From the NCBI GenBank assembly GCA_954871525.1, contig OX940866.1, forward strand, positions 36,902,521-36,966,520: a DNA stretch of 64,000 bases, read 5' to 3'. The stretch comes from Parietaria judaica. Taxonomy: Eukaryota > Streptophyta > Magnoliopsida > Rosales > Urticaceae. The position numbers were made by a program, and so were the translations under genes. Each line of letters opens with the position of its first letter. The first letter of the stretch is position 1. Under the pieces are notes generated by a model. It was not told the DNA's origin, made no database searches, and worked only from the letters and a program-made list of their open reading frames with translations. This document shows, piece after piece, positions 10,901 through 22,940 of this stretch.

Positions 10901-13786
10901 CCGAGGGGGTGGGGTTTCTTTCCCATGAATACCATCCGCTAAGTTTAATTGCCTTATTAACTCACAAATTGTTGTCATTAGCCCTTCATAAATGATGCCC
11001 TCGTCGCCGACATCCTCTCGTGATTCTCGTACGAACCCAATGCTCCTCATCGCATACCTCATCCACCAGGAATCATGGGGTCGACGAGGTTCCACAATGC
11101 TCCTCATCGCATACCTCATCCACCAGGAATCATGGGGTCGACGAGGTTCCTTCTTGGGTTTTCCTCTCTTCCTCGTTGGGTTTGCTTGAATGATGGGCTT
11201 TATCACCCTGTTGATTTTTTTATGGTCTGGGCTTTGACGTTCTGACCAAGCCCAAATATGTCGTGAATAGATTTATCGTTTATATAAATTAAACGACGAA
11301 ATCGTACCTCAACTGTTAGTAAAAAAATAAAGAGATTTTTTAAAGAAACACGAGTCTTATTACATCTTCCGAGTCCTCTAAACAAATGTGGCAATCAAAC
11401 AAATTCACAGTTTTGTATATTTCAAAAAATATACAAAATAAAAGAAAAATAAAGGGTGCAACGTGCAAGCATTTATTAATAGAAAGTGTGCTTCTTTTTT
11501 CGTCACACTTCATTCCCTTTTTCCTCTATTTTATTTTTTACTAACAAAAAGGTTAGAAATTGGGATTTTCTTTTTTATGCAAGTCTTATAATTCAATATT
11601 TTACATGTAAAAAAGTCATATTGAAGTTATTATCATCCAAAATAGTAGCTCAAGTGAACCTTTTTTAGGGGTAATTTGCCATAAATGTGATGCAAATCTT
11701 TTTATGGATTAAATTAAATGAGGTTAGATATGCAATTCCAAAAATGGATGGATAATTAAATCATGCCAGAGGGTGATGCTAATTAATTTCCTTCTACGTG
11801 AAAGATTCTCAAATAATTCAAATTATGTTGTCAAAATGCTTAAATGGAAATGAAAATGAGTGTATTATTCAAGTGAAAAATTATAAAGTCTAATCTCTAG
11901 TGCATATAGTACAAGAAACCTTTTTTTTTTTGACAATTTTATGGTTGTTGAATTTTAAAGGTAGGTGCGAGAATGAATCCTCATAAAAGTGAAAGACGGA
12001 ATCCGCACTAAAATACTAATTAAAATAATAGAAGATGGAGCAAACCCGCTCATTTTTTTATTAAAATATTATTCCCGGACACACTTCTGGCTAGAGGGGA
12101 CCGTTGGAGTCGATAATATTTTATTTATTTGTTATATTATGTCTTTTAATAAACATGTTAACAAGAGGGAGCTCTCATGATTTATGAATTTCCATAAGTC
12201 TAGTCAATTTATTCAGATTAGTGGATGGGAGTAGATAGATACATAAAGCTAAGCTGCTATTTTGTGAGGTTAACAATGGCTTAGTTGTACTTGTAAGCTG
12301 CTGTTATGCTCCCAAATCCATAATCCAGATTTATCAACAACATTTAGATTCAGAATTTTTTTATCAACTGAATAAAAGGCTTATGTTTCTTGCATATTAG
12401 CATTAGGTGAAAAATAAATATTAGATTACATAGAAATTAAATTGCTAAAACTTAAAATTTTACCCAGATGACGAAAAATTTGATATGCGTGACCAACCGC
12501 TTCTAAGAATATGACCAAATAAAAATATTATTCAATATATATTATAAAATTCTAATAATATAATCATTAAATGAGAAAATAATGATAAATTTAGCTTTGA
12601 AAATAATGAATTCGATAATTATTATATAAGTAGAGTTTAATATATTGTGCAATAGATGATATAAGTCATATATTAAACTCTAGTCGTATGTGGTGAGTTC
12701 GGATTTTGATTCGGTTTATTTTATAATATATGAATATCCTAACCGAATGATATATAAGTATTTGATTTTTCTTTGGTACATTCGGTTTCAACGGTTTAAA
12801 TTCAGTATTCGGTATATATGGTATAGTAAATCTAGTTTATAATTTTACATTCAGTTTACAACTTTTATTTTCACCTGTAAGAGAATGTATTGTAAAAATG
12901 GTCCCAAAATTTAGAATAAATGGTACTTTGTGGAAGGACCACCCACAAAGTATATACAGATTTTTTTGCTTTCTGACTCTAGTAGTTAAATTATTTAAAA
13001 ATGGAATTTCAAGTTGGCACCAGAAAATGAATAAGAAAAAAGTGAACAATCATTTAAAAGATAATAAAAAAGAGGAAGAAAGAAAGTTATGATGCTTGAA
13101 TTGAAATATATTCATCACCAATAATTGCTAATTAAGGAAAGCAATTTAGCACATTTCAATTATTCGGTGCATCAACTTTTTCATTTCTGTTTATAATTGT
13201 TGACTAAAGTGTTCTTCAAAAAATTAAATTAAATTTTTTTTTTTTTTTTTAGAGTTTTGAGAAGAATATTTTGATTCTGAGTAAGAGTGTAGCTATATTG
13301 GATTTGTTGTTCTCCAAATCCAACATGAAAGTGACTTTTCTTTGATAATATTACATCAAAATATGGATTTTATGAGTAATACTGTCACTGTACATACCAT
13401 TATTATATAATGTGAAATGCGCTTCAATCGGAATGAATACCGTTTTTTTTAATCTTTTAAAAGCCCGACTCAGTCTAAACGTCACCGTTTTGTTCGAAAT
13501 TTGTTTTCTTGGGGCGGCCATTAGCGAGGCCGAATAATTAAAAGAATGGTAATGGGATTATGGTTAATTGACCTAGTCTTTACTTAGCTCTCTGGAATTG
13601 AAATTGATAGCAGATTGTTAGTGTATATTTGAGAGCTAATTCTGTAATTATGGAAAACATATTCATCACAAACAAATAACACTCCACTTTCTTCCATTAC
13701 AACATCTCAGAAGCTCTCATCAACCAAAAAAGAAAATAAACAAGGCATTAATAAAATACCCGCAACCCTAGCTCCAAACGCGGTTT
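7929..13786. other. Long AT-rich gene-poor intergenic region
   Basis: About 5.9 kb with many A/T homopolymers and short ATT/TAA runs and no convincing exon. The only structured patch I see is a GC-richer segment at about 10.9-11.2 kb with a 57-bp tandem duplication (listed separately). Near 12.7 kb there is a short run of related ttcggt/ttcggtt words. The rest shows nothing I can name. Confidence 0.6.
11036..11150. repeat. 57-bp tandem direct duplication
   Basis: Two adjacent copies of a 57-bp unit beginning near atgctcctcatcgcatacct, the second shifted by exactly 57 bases and nearly identical. Because 57 is divisible by three, both copies stay in one frame on the minus strand (10883-11206), giving the repeated peptide EPRRPHDSWWMRYAMRSI. 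The frame has no recognised domain; it may be a remnant of a transposon or gene fragment. Confidence 0.9.
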
Positions 13787-15544
13787 TTAAAAGAAATCGA
13801 ACTCCAGATAATTGCTCTGGTCGGGCTGCCCGGGCCCGGGCCCGGCTGGCTTCTCGCTCGTTGACACCGACGGTGTCGAGAGCCGCTCGTACTCCACCGG
13901 TTTCGGAATCTCCGGTGGGCTCGCGCATCGGATCAGAGCCCAGTTTATGCCTTCGAAGAAGGGATGTTGCTTGATCTCCGTGGCGCCTCGTTTGTACGCC
14001 AGCCGATGTTGAGGCTCCTTCACTAACAACCCTCGGATTAGATCTCTCGCCGAGAAGCTCACCACTGGCGATTCCGGAAACCGCAACGGCTGGCCCACGA
14101 CGTTGAAGAGCGTGGCCCGGTTTCCCGACCCCTTGAAAGGGGTCTTCCCGAACAAGAGCTCGTAGAGGAATATCCCGAACGTCCACCAGTCAACAGCAGA
14201 CCCGTGCCCCTCGCCTTTTATAATCTCGGGCGCCAGATACTCGTGCGTCCCTACGAACGACATCGACCGCGCGTTGGTCGGCTCGGCCATGAGCTCTGGC
14301 AAGGGGGTGACCTGGTTGGCCGCTTCGTTCTTTGGCTTCCGGTCTTTTTTCGACTTGCTCGAGAAGAGGCGGGGCCCGAAGCACGTGGTGGGGACCACAC
14401 AGGATGGTTGGACCATGCACGAGGGTGGCTCAATGCAGGCCGGTTGGGCACAGTAGACCGGGTTTCGCCGCAGGGCTTCGGATTCCGGCATGGAAGACCG
14501 GACGAGCGTCGGGCTGACAGCACAGCGGAGGGAGAGGTCAAAGTCGGAAAGCATGATGTGGCCGTCGTCTCTGACTAAGACGTTCTCGGGCTTCAGGTCA
14601 CGGTAGACGATCCCAAGCATGTGGAGGTATTCCATAGAGAGAAGAACCTCCGCTACATAGAACCTGCGCATTGTGAAATTATAACAGCTTACAAATTTGT
14701 TAAGAGATAATATAATTCTCGTTTATTGTGAATTTAGCGGAAATTGTAGACAATTTTTTGATTGAGTACGACAATCTTCATACTTAACGGCCTGCTCGGA
14801 GAAATGCTTTCCCGGTTGCCTCTGCCGAAGCGTGTGAAGGTCGCCGCCAGGGCAGAACTCCATGACCAAGCACGAGTATTTTTCCGTCTCAAAGTGTGTG
14901 TACAGCGATGGAAGGAACGGATGGTCCAGTGACTGCAGAATCTCCCGCTCGGTTTGAGCTCGGAGCAGCTTCTTCCGACCGGCCAACGACGCCTTGTCCA
15001 TCACTTTCATGGCGAAGTAGCATTTCGTGCCCCGTAATTCCGAGAGGTAAACACTTCCGATGTCTCCACATCCCAACTTCTTCAGGAGCCTGAAGTGCCC
15101 GAAGTTCAAAACCCCTTCCTTTGATCTAACGGCCTGAATCGCTTCCCAGCGAACATCGTTCGCCTTGTGGGGCTTGTTCGCACTGCTGCTGAAGCTGCTA
15201 CAAGTGCTCTCGTCGCTCACATCAGTGCTCGTACTTCCTCTACATATACTGCTCTTACCGCTCTCCACGAACTCGGTGGTTTTGGCAAGGCTACTTCTTC
15301 CATCACTGATTTTCGCAGATCCAGGGCTTATTAGGTCAAGATCTGACGTTTTCTTCTCTCGCTCGCCGCCATTATCGCGCTTCGGATCACCGAGCAACAA
15401 GCTTTCGTTCAACTTATCGGCCAGAGACACCTGCTTCGACTCAACGGGCTCCGAGTTGCTTGCTTTCGAAACCTGTATCGATGAAGCCTTACGGGATTGG
15501 GGTTTTCCTTCAGGGGACGCTTTAGTGTTGGATTTTGACGCCAT
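13787..15544 (-). CDS. AGCVIII serine/threonine protein kinase, D6PK-like
   Basis: Two exons, 15544-14784 and 14663-13787, join in phase to 545 residues. Residues 1-150 are Ser/Lys-rich and variable. The kinase domain starts near residue 151 with the Gly loop [12 protein letters not shown]180 in YFAMKVM is the ATP lysine and D276 in VYRDLKPEN is the catalytic base. The metal motif is DFD (294-296) instead of DFG, the plant AGCVIII signature. A long Cys/Ser insertion then precedes GTHEYLAPE, as in D6PK/KIPK-type kinases. The C-terminus YLEFDFF fits the hydrophobic FxxF motif recognised by PDK1. D6PK members act at the plasma membrane and phosphorylate PIN auxin efflux carriers; that function is inferred here from family membership. 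The intron sits in the [14 protein letters not shown] region usual for the group. Confidence 0.93.
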
Positions 15545-15934
15545 CGATGGAAATCAGATTTATTCTAGACAGATCGAAACCCATCACTCAGCCCCGGATT
15601 TCACCATTCGACTCTCGCCATTGACGGCCTCGAATGCCTTCATCTTCAAACCCAGCCATCCGAAAGGAAATCGTTAGAAAATACAAAAAGTGATAATCAA
15701 AGTGACAATAATTGTTCAAAGAGCTGACCAATTGAAGAACCCTAATGCAATAAACTTTAAATCCCAAAAAGCCGAAAAGAAATCTGCCCAGAGAAAACCA
15801 ACAAGACAAAGTTAGGATTTTTGGGTGAAAGCACAGAGCTTTTGATCAGCGAATTCAATTCTCTATCCAAATGGAGCTTCTTGCAGCAAACCCTAAAGGC
15901 ATTCGAAGATCAAAAGAACAGAGACGATAGATCT

Positions 15935-15978
<44 letters not shown>

Positions 15979-16440
15979 ACCTCCGTGTGTGTATGTATGG
16001 ATCGAAAGCCCCCACGAAGGAAGACCCAGATCAGATGCTAAAATAAAATAGCGAATCACCGAAGCAATAATGAAAGCTTCAATGGAGGATCAGAAGCATA
16101 TCAGGGAAAAAGGAGGTGAGCCCAAAAGAGTACCTGAGACACAAAGACCAGAGCTTTGCTTTTGGCAATGGAGGAGAGAGAGAGAGAGAGCACTCAGTTG
16201 GCACCACCACACCAGTGACACCACTGTTAGAGAAAGAGAGAGGGAGAGAGATGAATAAAAGATAGACAATAATAAATAATAATGAAAATACCAAAAATGT
16301 TCAATCCTCTCAAATGTGTGGAGAGAGAGAAAAGGAGAGAAAGTGAAAAGCTTTTTGTGTTGCAAAAAAAAAAAAAAAGTTTGGTCTACACAGAGAGTAG
16401 TCAAAGCTCAAGCAAGTCCCTCAAAAAAAAAAAGCTCAAG
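15545..16440 (-). promoter_or_regulatory. Leader and promoter region of the D6PK-like gene, with GA microsatellites
   Basis: About 0.9 kb upstream of the kinase start codon. It contains a (GA)n tract at about 15936-15975 and further GA runs near 16176-16190, 16230-16248 and 16321-16345, plus an A14 run near 16364. On the coding strand these read as CT-rich tracts, common in plant leaders. No TATA box could be assigned with confidence. Confidence 0.5.
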
Positions 16441-16591
16441 CTAGCCTTTTCCACTTTATATATTTGCGGTATAAATACCTATTAACGCGGTAGTATAGTC
16501 CCAATCTTTAATCGCGGATTAATCACCCGATAAATTTATAGTAATATTCGGTATTTAACCTATAATACATATGCCATTGTAAAATAAGGTC

Positions 16592-16868
16592 TTAATGCAG
16601 GTAAAAGTGATTTAAAGTTCTTTGATCACCTTCCTGCATGTTTTCATCCGATTACTTTTATTTTAACCCCATCCGTAAAAGAAATTAAAAAAATAATAAT
16701 AAGTGACATGACGTGCCACATGGTGGTCAAGAGTGCCACATCACTTATTTACTAACGGGGTTAAAATAAAAGTATCCGGATAAAATATGCGGGGTTAGAA
16801 TAAAAGTATCCGGATAAAATATGCGAAGAAAGTGATTAACAAATTTTAATCACTTTTACCAACATTAA
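16592..16868. mobile_element. Fold-back MITE with TTAA-flanked inverted repeats
   Basis: Long imperfect inverted repeats face each other. The left arm begins tgcaggtaaaagtgattt after TTAA (16592-16595). The right arm ends aatcacttttaccaaca before TTAA (16865-16868). Inner parts of the arms also pair: atccgattacttttatttta on the left against taaaataaaagtatccgga on the right. The right arm holds a 34-bp tandem duplication (16757-16790 and 16791-16824). No coding capacity. The family is not assigned. The TTAA may be the target duplication or part of the inverted repeats. Confidence 0.75.
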
Positions 16869-16889
16869 ATTGCTTTTGGCCACATGACT

Positions 16890-17195
16890 GAGAAAAATAG
16901 GCTAAAAGACCTCCTTTGGAATTTTTGTGCAATCCATACTCTTATTAGACCCACAGCTAAGAAACATGAACAGTGCCAGGAGGGTATGGATTGCAATGAG
17001 ATCCCACTTAAGGCTATTCTGCCAAAAAAAAAAACCCACATGACTTATACAAAGAAAGAATTTGCTAAAAAAACCTTATTTGGGATTTCATTAAAAAGCA
17101 TACCCTCCAATACCCCATGCCAAGACACAAAACACTATTTGAAAAAGGGTATGAACCTTAATGAAAACCCAATAAGATTATTCTCCAATTTTACC
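16890..17195. repeat. Two related hairpin repeats in tandem
   Basis: Two inverted-repeat units lie side by side. In the first (about 16905-17015) gcaatccatactc pairs with gggtatggattgc. In the second (about 17068-17190) ggatttcattaaaaagcata pairs with tatgaaccttaatgaaaacc. The two hairpins resemble each other, so they look like two insertions or a duplication of a small MITE. A 211-codon open frame (16884-17519) runs through them, but it is explained by this repeat structure. Confidence 0.65.
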
Positions 17196-17199
17196 CCTT

Positions 17200-20100
17200 A
17201 TACAAAACCAATAAATTGGCCAATTTTGCCGTCACATTTTACGAGTACTAATGCCGCATATATCCTATATATCTTTTTAGGGTTCAATAATTCCAACGTA
17301 TTTGTCCAAAATGACAAAGGTCTGCATCAACATATGGGCCTCCTAAGTCTCCAATCTGTCCCTCATGCTTTGGGGCTACTTTCTTGTATTTATATTTATA
17401 TATTTGCATTTGGGGCTTCAATTTTTTGGGAATATACAGAATTGTTCACCCTATCTAAGCTTGTGACAGCCACTTTTCTTTTCATAATGTGGAAAAGAAA
17501 AAGAAAAAGAAAGTATTAAATATTGGTATTGATGTGTCACCCAATTTTCAAGTGGTCCTTCCTAAATGAGCCTTTTTTACCATTTTGTTTTTCTAGGAGG
17601 GTTTTTGGATAAATTATTGTTATGGGTAAAATGGTCCACAAAATGTCAGCTTGATGAGATGAGATGAGATGAGACGAGATCGTGATTCATCAGGAATATC
17701 TGACGGTGGAGAATTAATTACTAATATAGTTGGTCCATTGACCAAGAGAAGAGACTCATGTGATGTGAGATAGGAGTTGGCAAATAATTGGCTTTACATG
17801 TATTATGTAGATCCTAATCTTGCTTAAATACATTAATTAATATATGTATTAGTATATAGGGTTGGCAATACAATAAAGCTCAGACAACGTCTTATTTATT
17901 AATCGTGTTGGCTCGCTTATACCAATTTAACTTATCATAGTTTATCTAAGAGAAATAAAATTATTTTTAACGTAATTAAGATAACAACATTATATTTTTA
18001 CCAACTTAATAACATAATAAAAAAAATGACATATTAATAATAAAACAAGCTATTAGCATGAAGAAAACACAGATAATTTGTTCTTATTAGTTGTGTTTAA
18101 TTAGATAATTAGACTTAAGTGTCTATTATCGAGTTCACTGTTCACATGTGCCAATAGTCATTTAAGATCAATAAAAACCCATTTAGTTCTTGTCGCAATT
18201 GTGGCTTGTCTCGTGTTCATTTAAATTGCCACCTTATATATATATATATATATAAATATCATATTTACCATTTGGTATGTATTGAATATTGATGGTTGTA
18301 TTTGTGATTTTGATAGCTGTTGTCACAATAAAAAGTTAGTAGTGAATTAGTGAAACGTATTGATAAACACTCAACCATAATTGTTAATTAGCAATTGACG
18401 AAAGTGGATCTTGAAATTAATCTTCCTTGGGAAACGTTTTTTTGTTTGCTACTTCTCTGAAAACCATCTTCAACTCCCAATCAAACACATGACATGACTT
18501 ACCCCAAAATAAATATATTATTATTAGGACTTAATTTTATTATTATTAATTTATTGAAGTAATATTAATTTGAGTAGATTATATAATTGAAAATATTAAT
18601 TTTAAAAAATTTTAATCTATGCGTAAACCTAAAAAAATAGATAATTTTTTAAATCGGCCACGGTTGGATCATGAGCCTGGGCCAGCTATTGTGTGGTGGT
18701 CAAAGGTTGAAAAAGTGAAGAGTATTTATAGAGAACTAGGTGATGTTTCTTGAAGGCAAAGTATTGATTTGAGAACAAAAGATGGTGCCTTTGAGGATTT
18801 TGAGGGCATTTGAGGGCTGCTTCCCGTCACCCGAGCTGCGCCAAGGGACGACTTGGTCGTGCCGTGTGGGCGCAGCTTTGAGCCGCACGTTTGTGTGTCT
18901 TGCTCCTTTTTTTTGTTGTACCTCTCTCCGGTGCCAGAATCCGACAATCCATTCCGTGTTGGAGCTCTGTCACTTTTCCCTAGGTCGGGTTTTTGAGTTG
19001 GGTCAACTTTGACCTTTCATATGGTGCTCGTGTTGACTTTTGGACCCGACTTTGTGGGCTTTTATATTGATCTTTCGGATCGAACCTCATGGCTTTCTAT
19101 CTTTTTTTGAATTAGACCGTAATTTTATATGTTCCAACAAAAAAAAATCAATACTTACAATAAGTATAACAAAAAATTGTACTACTCTTACTCTTACTCT
19201 ATTGTGTGGTGCATAACTTAAGGAAATAGACAAATCATCTTTCAATAATGCGTTAAAATTGTAGATATATATATATATATATATGTACTTTGATGCGTTA
19301 TTTATGTAAAAATATAATAACAGTTAGATAAATGTTACAACACAACATTTTCAAGAAATAATGGGACCATTTTTCAAAATTAATTTATTAATAATTAATG
19401 GTGTTAAAAGTTAAACCAATCTTAATAATGCAAAATAGTTGTGGAAATAAGTAAAGAAAGGGGTATCGTGCTATTTTGTCTCTTATTTGTGTACAAAACA
19501 TCACTATGAATTTCATTGATTATTTATTTTGCAATAATCATATCTTCTTCTTCCCAAACTTCGAGTTGAAGATTCGTAATTAGTTCATTAACTATCATTG
19601 ATTTTTAATACTTCTTCCTCTAAAGACGAGACAAGTTATTAATTACTTGCTTACAAAGTCATATTGCAAATTAAATTCATATATATAATATAAAGTTCAT
19701 TTTCTTTTTCTGAAAATTAAATAGAAAAGCTGGTTAAAAAAGCTTTAGAATGGTATACTTCTTTTGCCAAGAAGTCAAGACAAAGAAAAAAAAAAATTTA
19801 TTCATTTATCTATATGATGCCAAGTCATTTTCGTAGACAACAATATCCTGTAATTTATCTAAACTATTTTATTTTATTTTTTCTTTTGTGGCTGAATTTT
19901 GAAATTGAAGGATATGCTTTCTTTTGTAATCATTTATTGACTCTTTTATCATTGAATGATGTCGTTTTCAAATTACAAAAGCCTTTAATTTGGAACCAAG
20001 TCCAACTATGTTGATCTCCTCAAGTCTATTAATTTTTTTGATGTCGTATAAAATTAACGACATCAACTATGTTGAGCGCTATTATTAATAAATTTGGATG

Positions 20101-20325
20101 AAATTATTTAAAATATTTATTTATTTATTTTAATATATATCGCAATAGGAAGACAGAGATCATCGTCGAACTACTCTTCTTGTATATTATGTTTTTTTTT
20201 TTTTATGATTTTTCTTTTATAATATATGAACATAAAGAATAAAAATAAAAATCACTGTTAAATTGTACAAAGAAATAGGCAATGAGATATAATGCAGCAC
20301 ACTTTTCAATCAGAATCTCAGCACA
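17200..20325. other. AT-rich intergenic region with simple repeats
   Basis: No gene is recognised. It contains a (GATGA)n-like tract at about 17655-17682 and TA dinucleotide runs near 18234-18254 and 19266-19284. A GC-richer patch at about 18720-19080 has a TATA-like tatttatagag upstream on the + strand and a 76-codon + strand frame from 18782 that I cannot assign. The remainder is unremarkable. Confidence 0.5.
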
Positions 20326-20648
20326 ATGGACAGCCTCATCGATTCACCGAAAACCGGCACCGATACAGCTGTGCAGGGCTTGAGAAGTGGGAGCTCTTCA
20401 GAGTGGCTTGCGGTCAGGCGGAGGAGTTCGTGGAGCCAGTGAAGCAGCGGATTCGGTAGGAGTGCCTCATTGACTAGGCCACCACCGCCGCAATTAATGC
20501 ACTCCCGCCCATCAATGGCATGCGGTTGGAGCAGATGAGCAAGGCCGTCCGCTGGCTCGTCATGGAGCTGTAGAATGGAATCCTCTGCGGGGCATTCCCA
20601 TCCTTCGATGCTCGGTTTTCCGAGGATTCCGAGCATAGTAAATCGTGA
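20326..20648 (+). pseudogene. MED32: Mediator subunit 32 (MED32) pseudogene
   Basis: A GC-rich island in AT-rich DNA reads as a broken copy of MED32, a plant Mediator tail subunit. It opens with MDSLID and then lacks about 20 codons. It resumes as KTGTDTAVQ in one frame and shifts to a second frame for WELFRVACGQAEEFVE and VKQRIR. Three in-frame stops follow around ECLID and after LVMEL. The MED32 blocks ALPPINGMRLEQMSKAVRWL and FDARFSEDSEHSK are still clear, and the final stop is at 20646-20648. There is no intron. Lesions in almost every segment mean it cannot make the protein. It is probably an old retroposed copy, though I see no diagnostic poly(A) tail. The match comes from my knowledge of the family. 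Confidence 0.82.
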
Positions 20649-21175
20649 TTTGCTTTGTTGTAAAAAAAAAAGGAAAACTCCAACTTTCTTTTAGCGGATT
20701 TTTCTATCGATAAATTAACAAGTACTTATTATATATGAAATTTAAGTTTTTGTTTTATTAATTATGTTGTTCAATTGATGAATATAAAAACTGTTCATTA
20801 ACTTTGAATTTTTTTAGATAATATAATTAAATAAATTAAATTAAACAAGTCTAAAGTTAATTATTTTGAATACTTGAATTAGTATAATGACTAGACATAA
20901 CAAACAAAGTTATTAAATGATAAGCGGAATTGAGTCTCGTATTTTAACACAATTAGTAAGTCAAGCGGATTTTGATCTACTAAAGTTAGCCAAAAAACGA
21001 TTAAGCCACGGCACAAACACAAAGAAATTGTCACCCGTAGCAATGGCGAAGAGGATGACCCATTTTACTAATTTGAAAGGTGTAAAGTATCTTATTTGGA
21101 AACGAAATTTTGCATGGAACACGACATTTTGCGTTGAAGATGACACGAGGCGGGGGTAATTATTTCCTAATATAG
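20649..21175. other. AT-rich intergenic region
   Basis: No feature recognised apart from A/T-rich runs. A short open frame at 20917-21159 has no family signature. Confidence 0.5.
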
Positions 21176-22935
21176 GCAGGGCCGATTCTGAGTTTTAAGT
21201 TTCCCTAGGCGGGAAAAAGATGGAGGCCCTAAATAATATATTTTGATAGAGTTTTGATGCAAAATATTAATATATAAAAGCTTTGATATATTTAACAGGC
21301 TTGGACTTCTTTTTGTCGCAAGGATCTCCTTGTGTTTCCTCTTACCCGCGTAGGGTCCGTTGACGTGACCTGTTGTTGATTGCAAAACGTATATGCAATT
21401 TTACACAAGTGCACGTGTCGACAAGTAATACATTGTGCAAGGCACAAAGATCGATCCCACGGAGACTAAGTCAAATTACGTATTTCTTGCGAGTTATATA
21501 AAAAGAACATATCATGAGAAATTATTGTAAAATTAAAATTCATTCAAATTGTAAGCTAAAATGGTATTCAAACTGTTAACTAATTCAAGAAAATTTGATA
21601 ATTGACGAGGGAAAGCGGTTGGGCTCATGAATTACTTCGGGTTTTTACGAATTACCGAATGCGACAGGAATGCTATTGCTTTTTTTTAGTGATCTGGAAA
21701 ACGACAATCACGTAGGTTCTTCCGAACTTCCGTTTTGAAAACCGATTGTAAATTAATCCTTCATATTCCTATGACAATATTAATTACGGGTTAAAATTAG
21801 ATTCCAATTCCACAATCTACATGGAGATTAATATATTCCTATACTCATCTCAATCTTATAAATGAAATCACGAGATTAAACATGTATCAAGGTTGTAATT
21901 CCAATTCAATTCATATTTTCCAATAGAGATTAAATCTGAAATTCTATTAAGTTGAAACAAGAAATATAATTATGGCAAAATTAAGCATTCAACCAAGAAC
22001 TAAGAAAATACAAAATCCCATCACAATCAATAATTCATCAAACCTTTAGTTCATCATTTACCCAACTATTGAAAATTAGTTCATGTTCTCACAATCAAAA
22101 ACATAAAAGAGAAGTGGTTCAAGATACAACATCAAACCAAATATGTTGACAAAATAAACTCGAGTTGATGTGTTGACGTGCCTTGCTTCTTCTTCTCTCC
22201 TTCAGTGCCTCTTGATTGTGCCTACGAAGAGCATTTGCTGCCTTTGATCATCAGCTTCCTTTGATCTTCTTTTTTTTCCCTCCCAAGCTGCCCGGTGTCT
22301 CTCTTTTGGCTGATTGCTTCCCCTTTTTCTTTTCTTGATCCAACGGCCAGGATCTGTCCTCCATGTGTCTGCCTCCTCATTTGTTTAAGTGATGACCTCC
22401 CTAATTAGGGCATGTTTCCATTTTTTGCACCAAATCTCTTGGGATTTGGGCCCAATTAATTTAAGCCCACATAATCACTTACAATAAAGTGAGAACAAAT
22501 ATTACACATTAAATTTGTCTTTTTCTCAAAATTGGCCCAATTATGTGTTTCTTTTAAATATTATCTACTCAAAGCTCAAACACACATAATTATCAAGATT
22601 TAGGCAAAACTCATCAATTTTCATCTCGATCTTAAGCTCGGGTTTAACATTTAATTCGATAAAACCGTATAATAACTCTATTTTCATAGAGTTATCACCT
22701 GTTCCTCCTCGACGAAAGATTTTTCGCTAGGCTTTAGTCCCAACCGAACATAATCTTTTTTATAACGAAAGAACGCGCGGGGGCGGACCTCACTGTTATA
22801 AAAAAACATTATGCCCTTTAGGGACCGAGTCCTAATTAATCCTCACTGATTGGGGATGTCTAATTGATCCAAGTGATACGTCTGTTATGTATATGTAGAA
22901 AGTTACATTGAAGTTGTGTGTTTGAGGTGATTGTA
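21176..22935. mobile_element. Repeat region interrupted by a solo LTR
   Basis: The sequence starts with cagggccgattctgagtttt, which looks like a hAT-type end, and reads on until it is split by a solo LTR (21374-22697). The host repeat resumes on the other side with gttcctcctcgacgaaag. A related start (agggtcaattctgagttt) is found again near 24540. The far end of the host repeat is not resolved. Confidence 0.45.
21374..22697. mobile_element. Solo LTR, 1.3 kb, with CCTGT target duplication
   Basis: It begins TGTTGATTGC and ends GAGTTATCA, so it has TG...CA ends. It is flanked by a perfect 5-bp direct repeat CCTGT (21369-21373 and 22698-22702). There is no internal region or second LTR, so this is a product of LTR-LTR recombination. 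Early sequence words such as gcacgtgtcgacaagtaata and gatcgatcccacggagact resemble LTRs of other plant retrotransposons. The superfamily is not determined. Confidence 0.78.
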
Positions 22936-22940
22936 TATAT

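Noticed and set aside
14204..14578. Open frames antisense to the D6PK-like kinase
   Set aside because: Shadows of a GC-rich coding exon. The kinase motifs are on the minus strand.
16884..17519. 211-codon + strand open frame
   Set aside because: Low-complexity composition and two inverted-repeat hairpins within it. No domain, no conserved block, so explained as MITE sequence.
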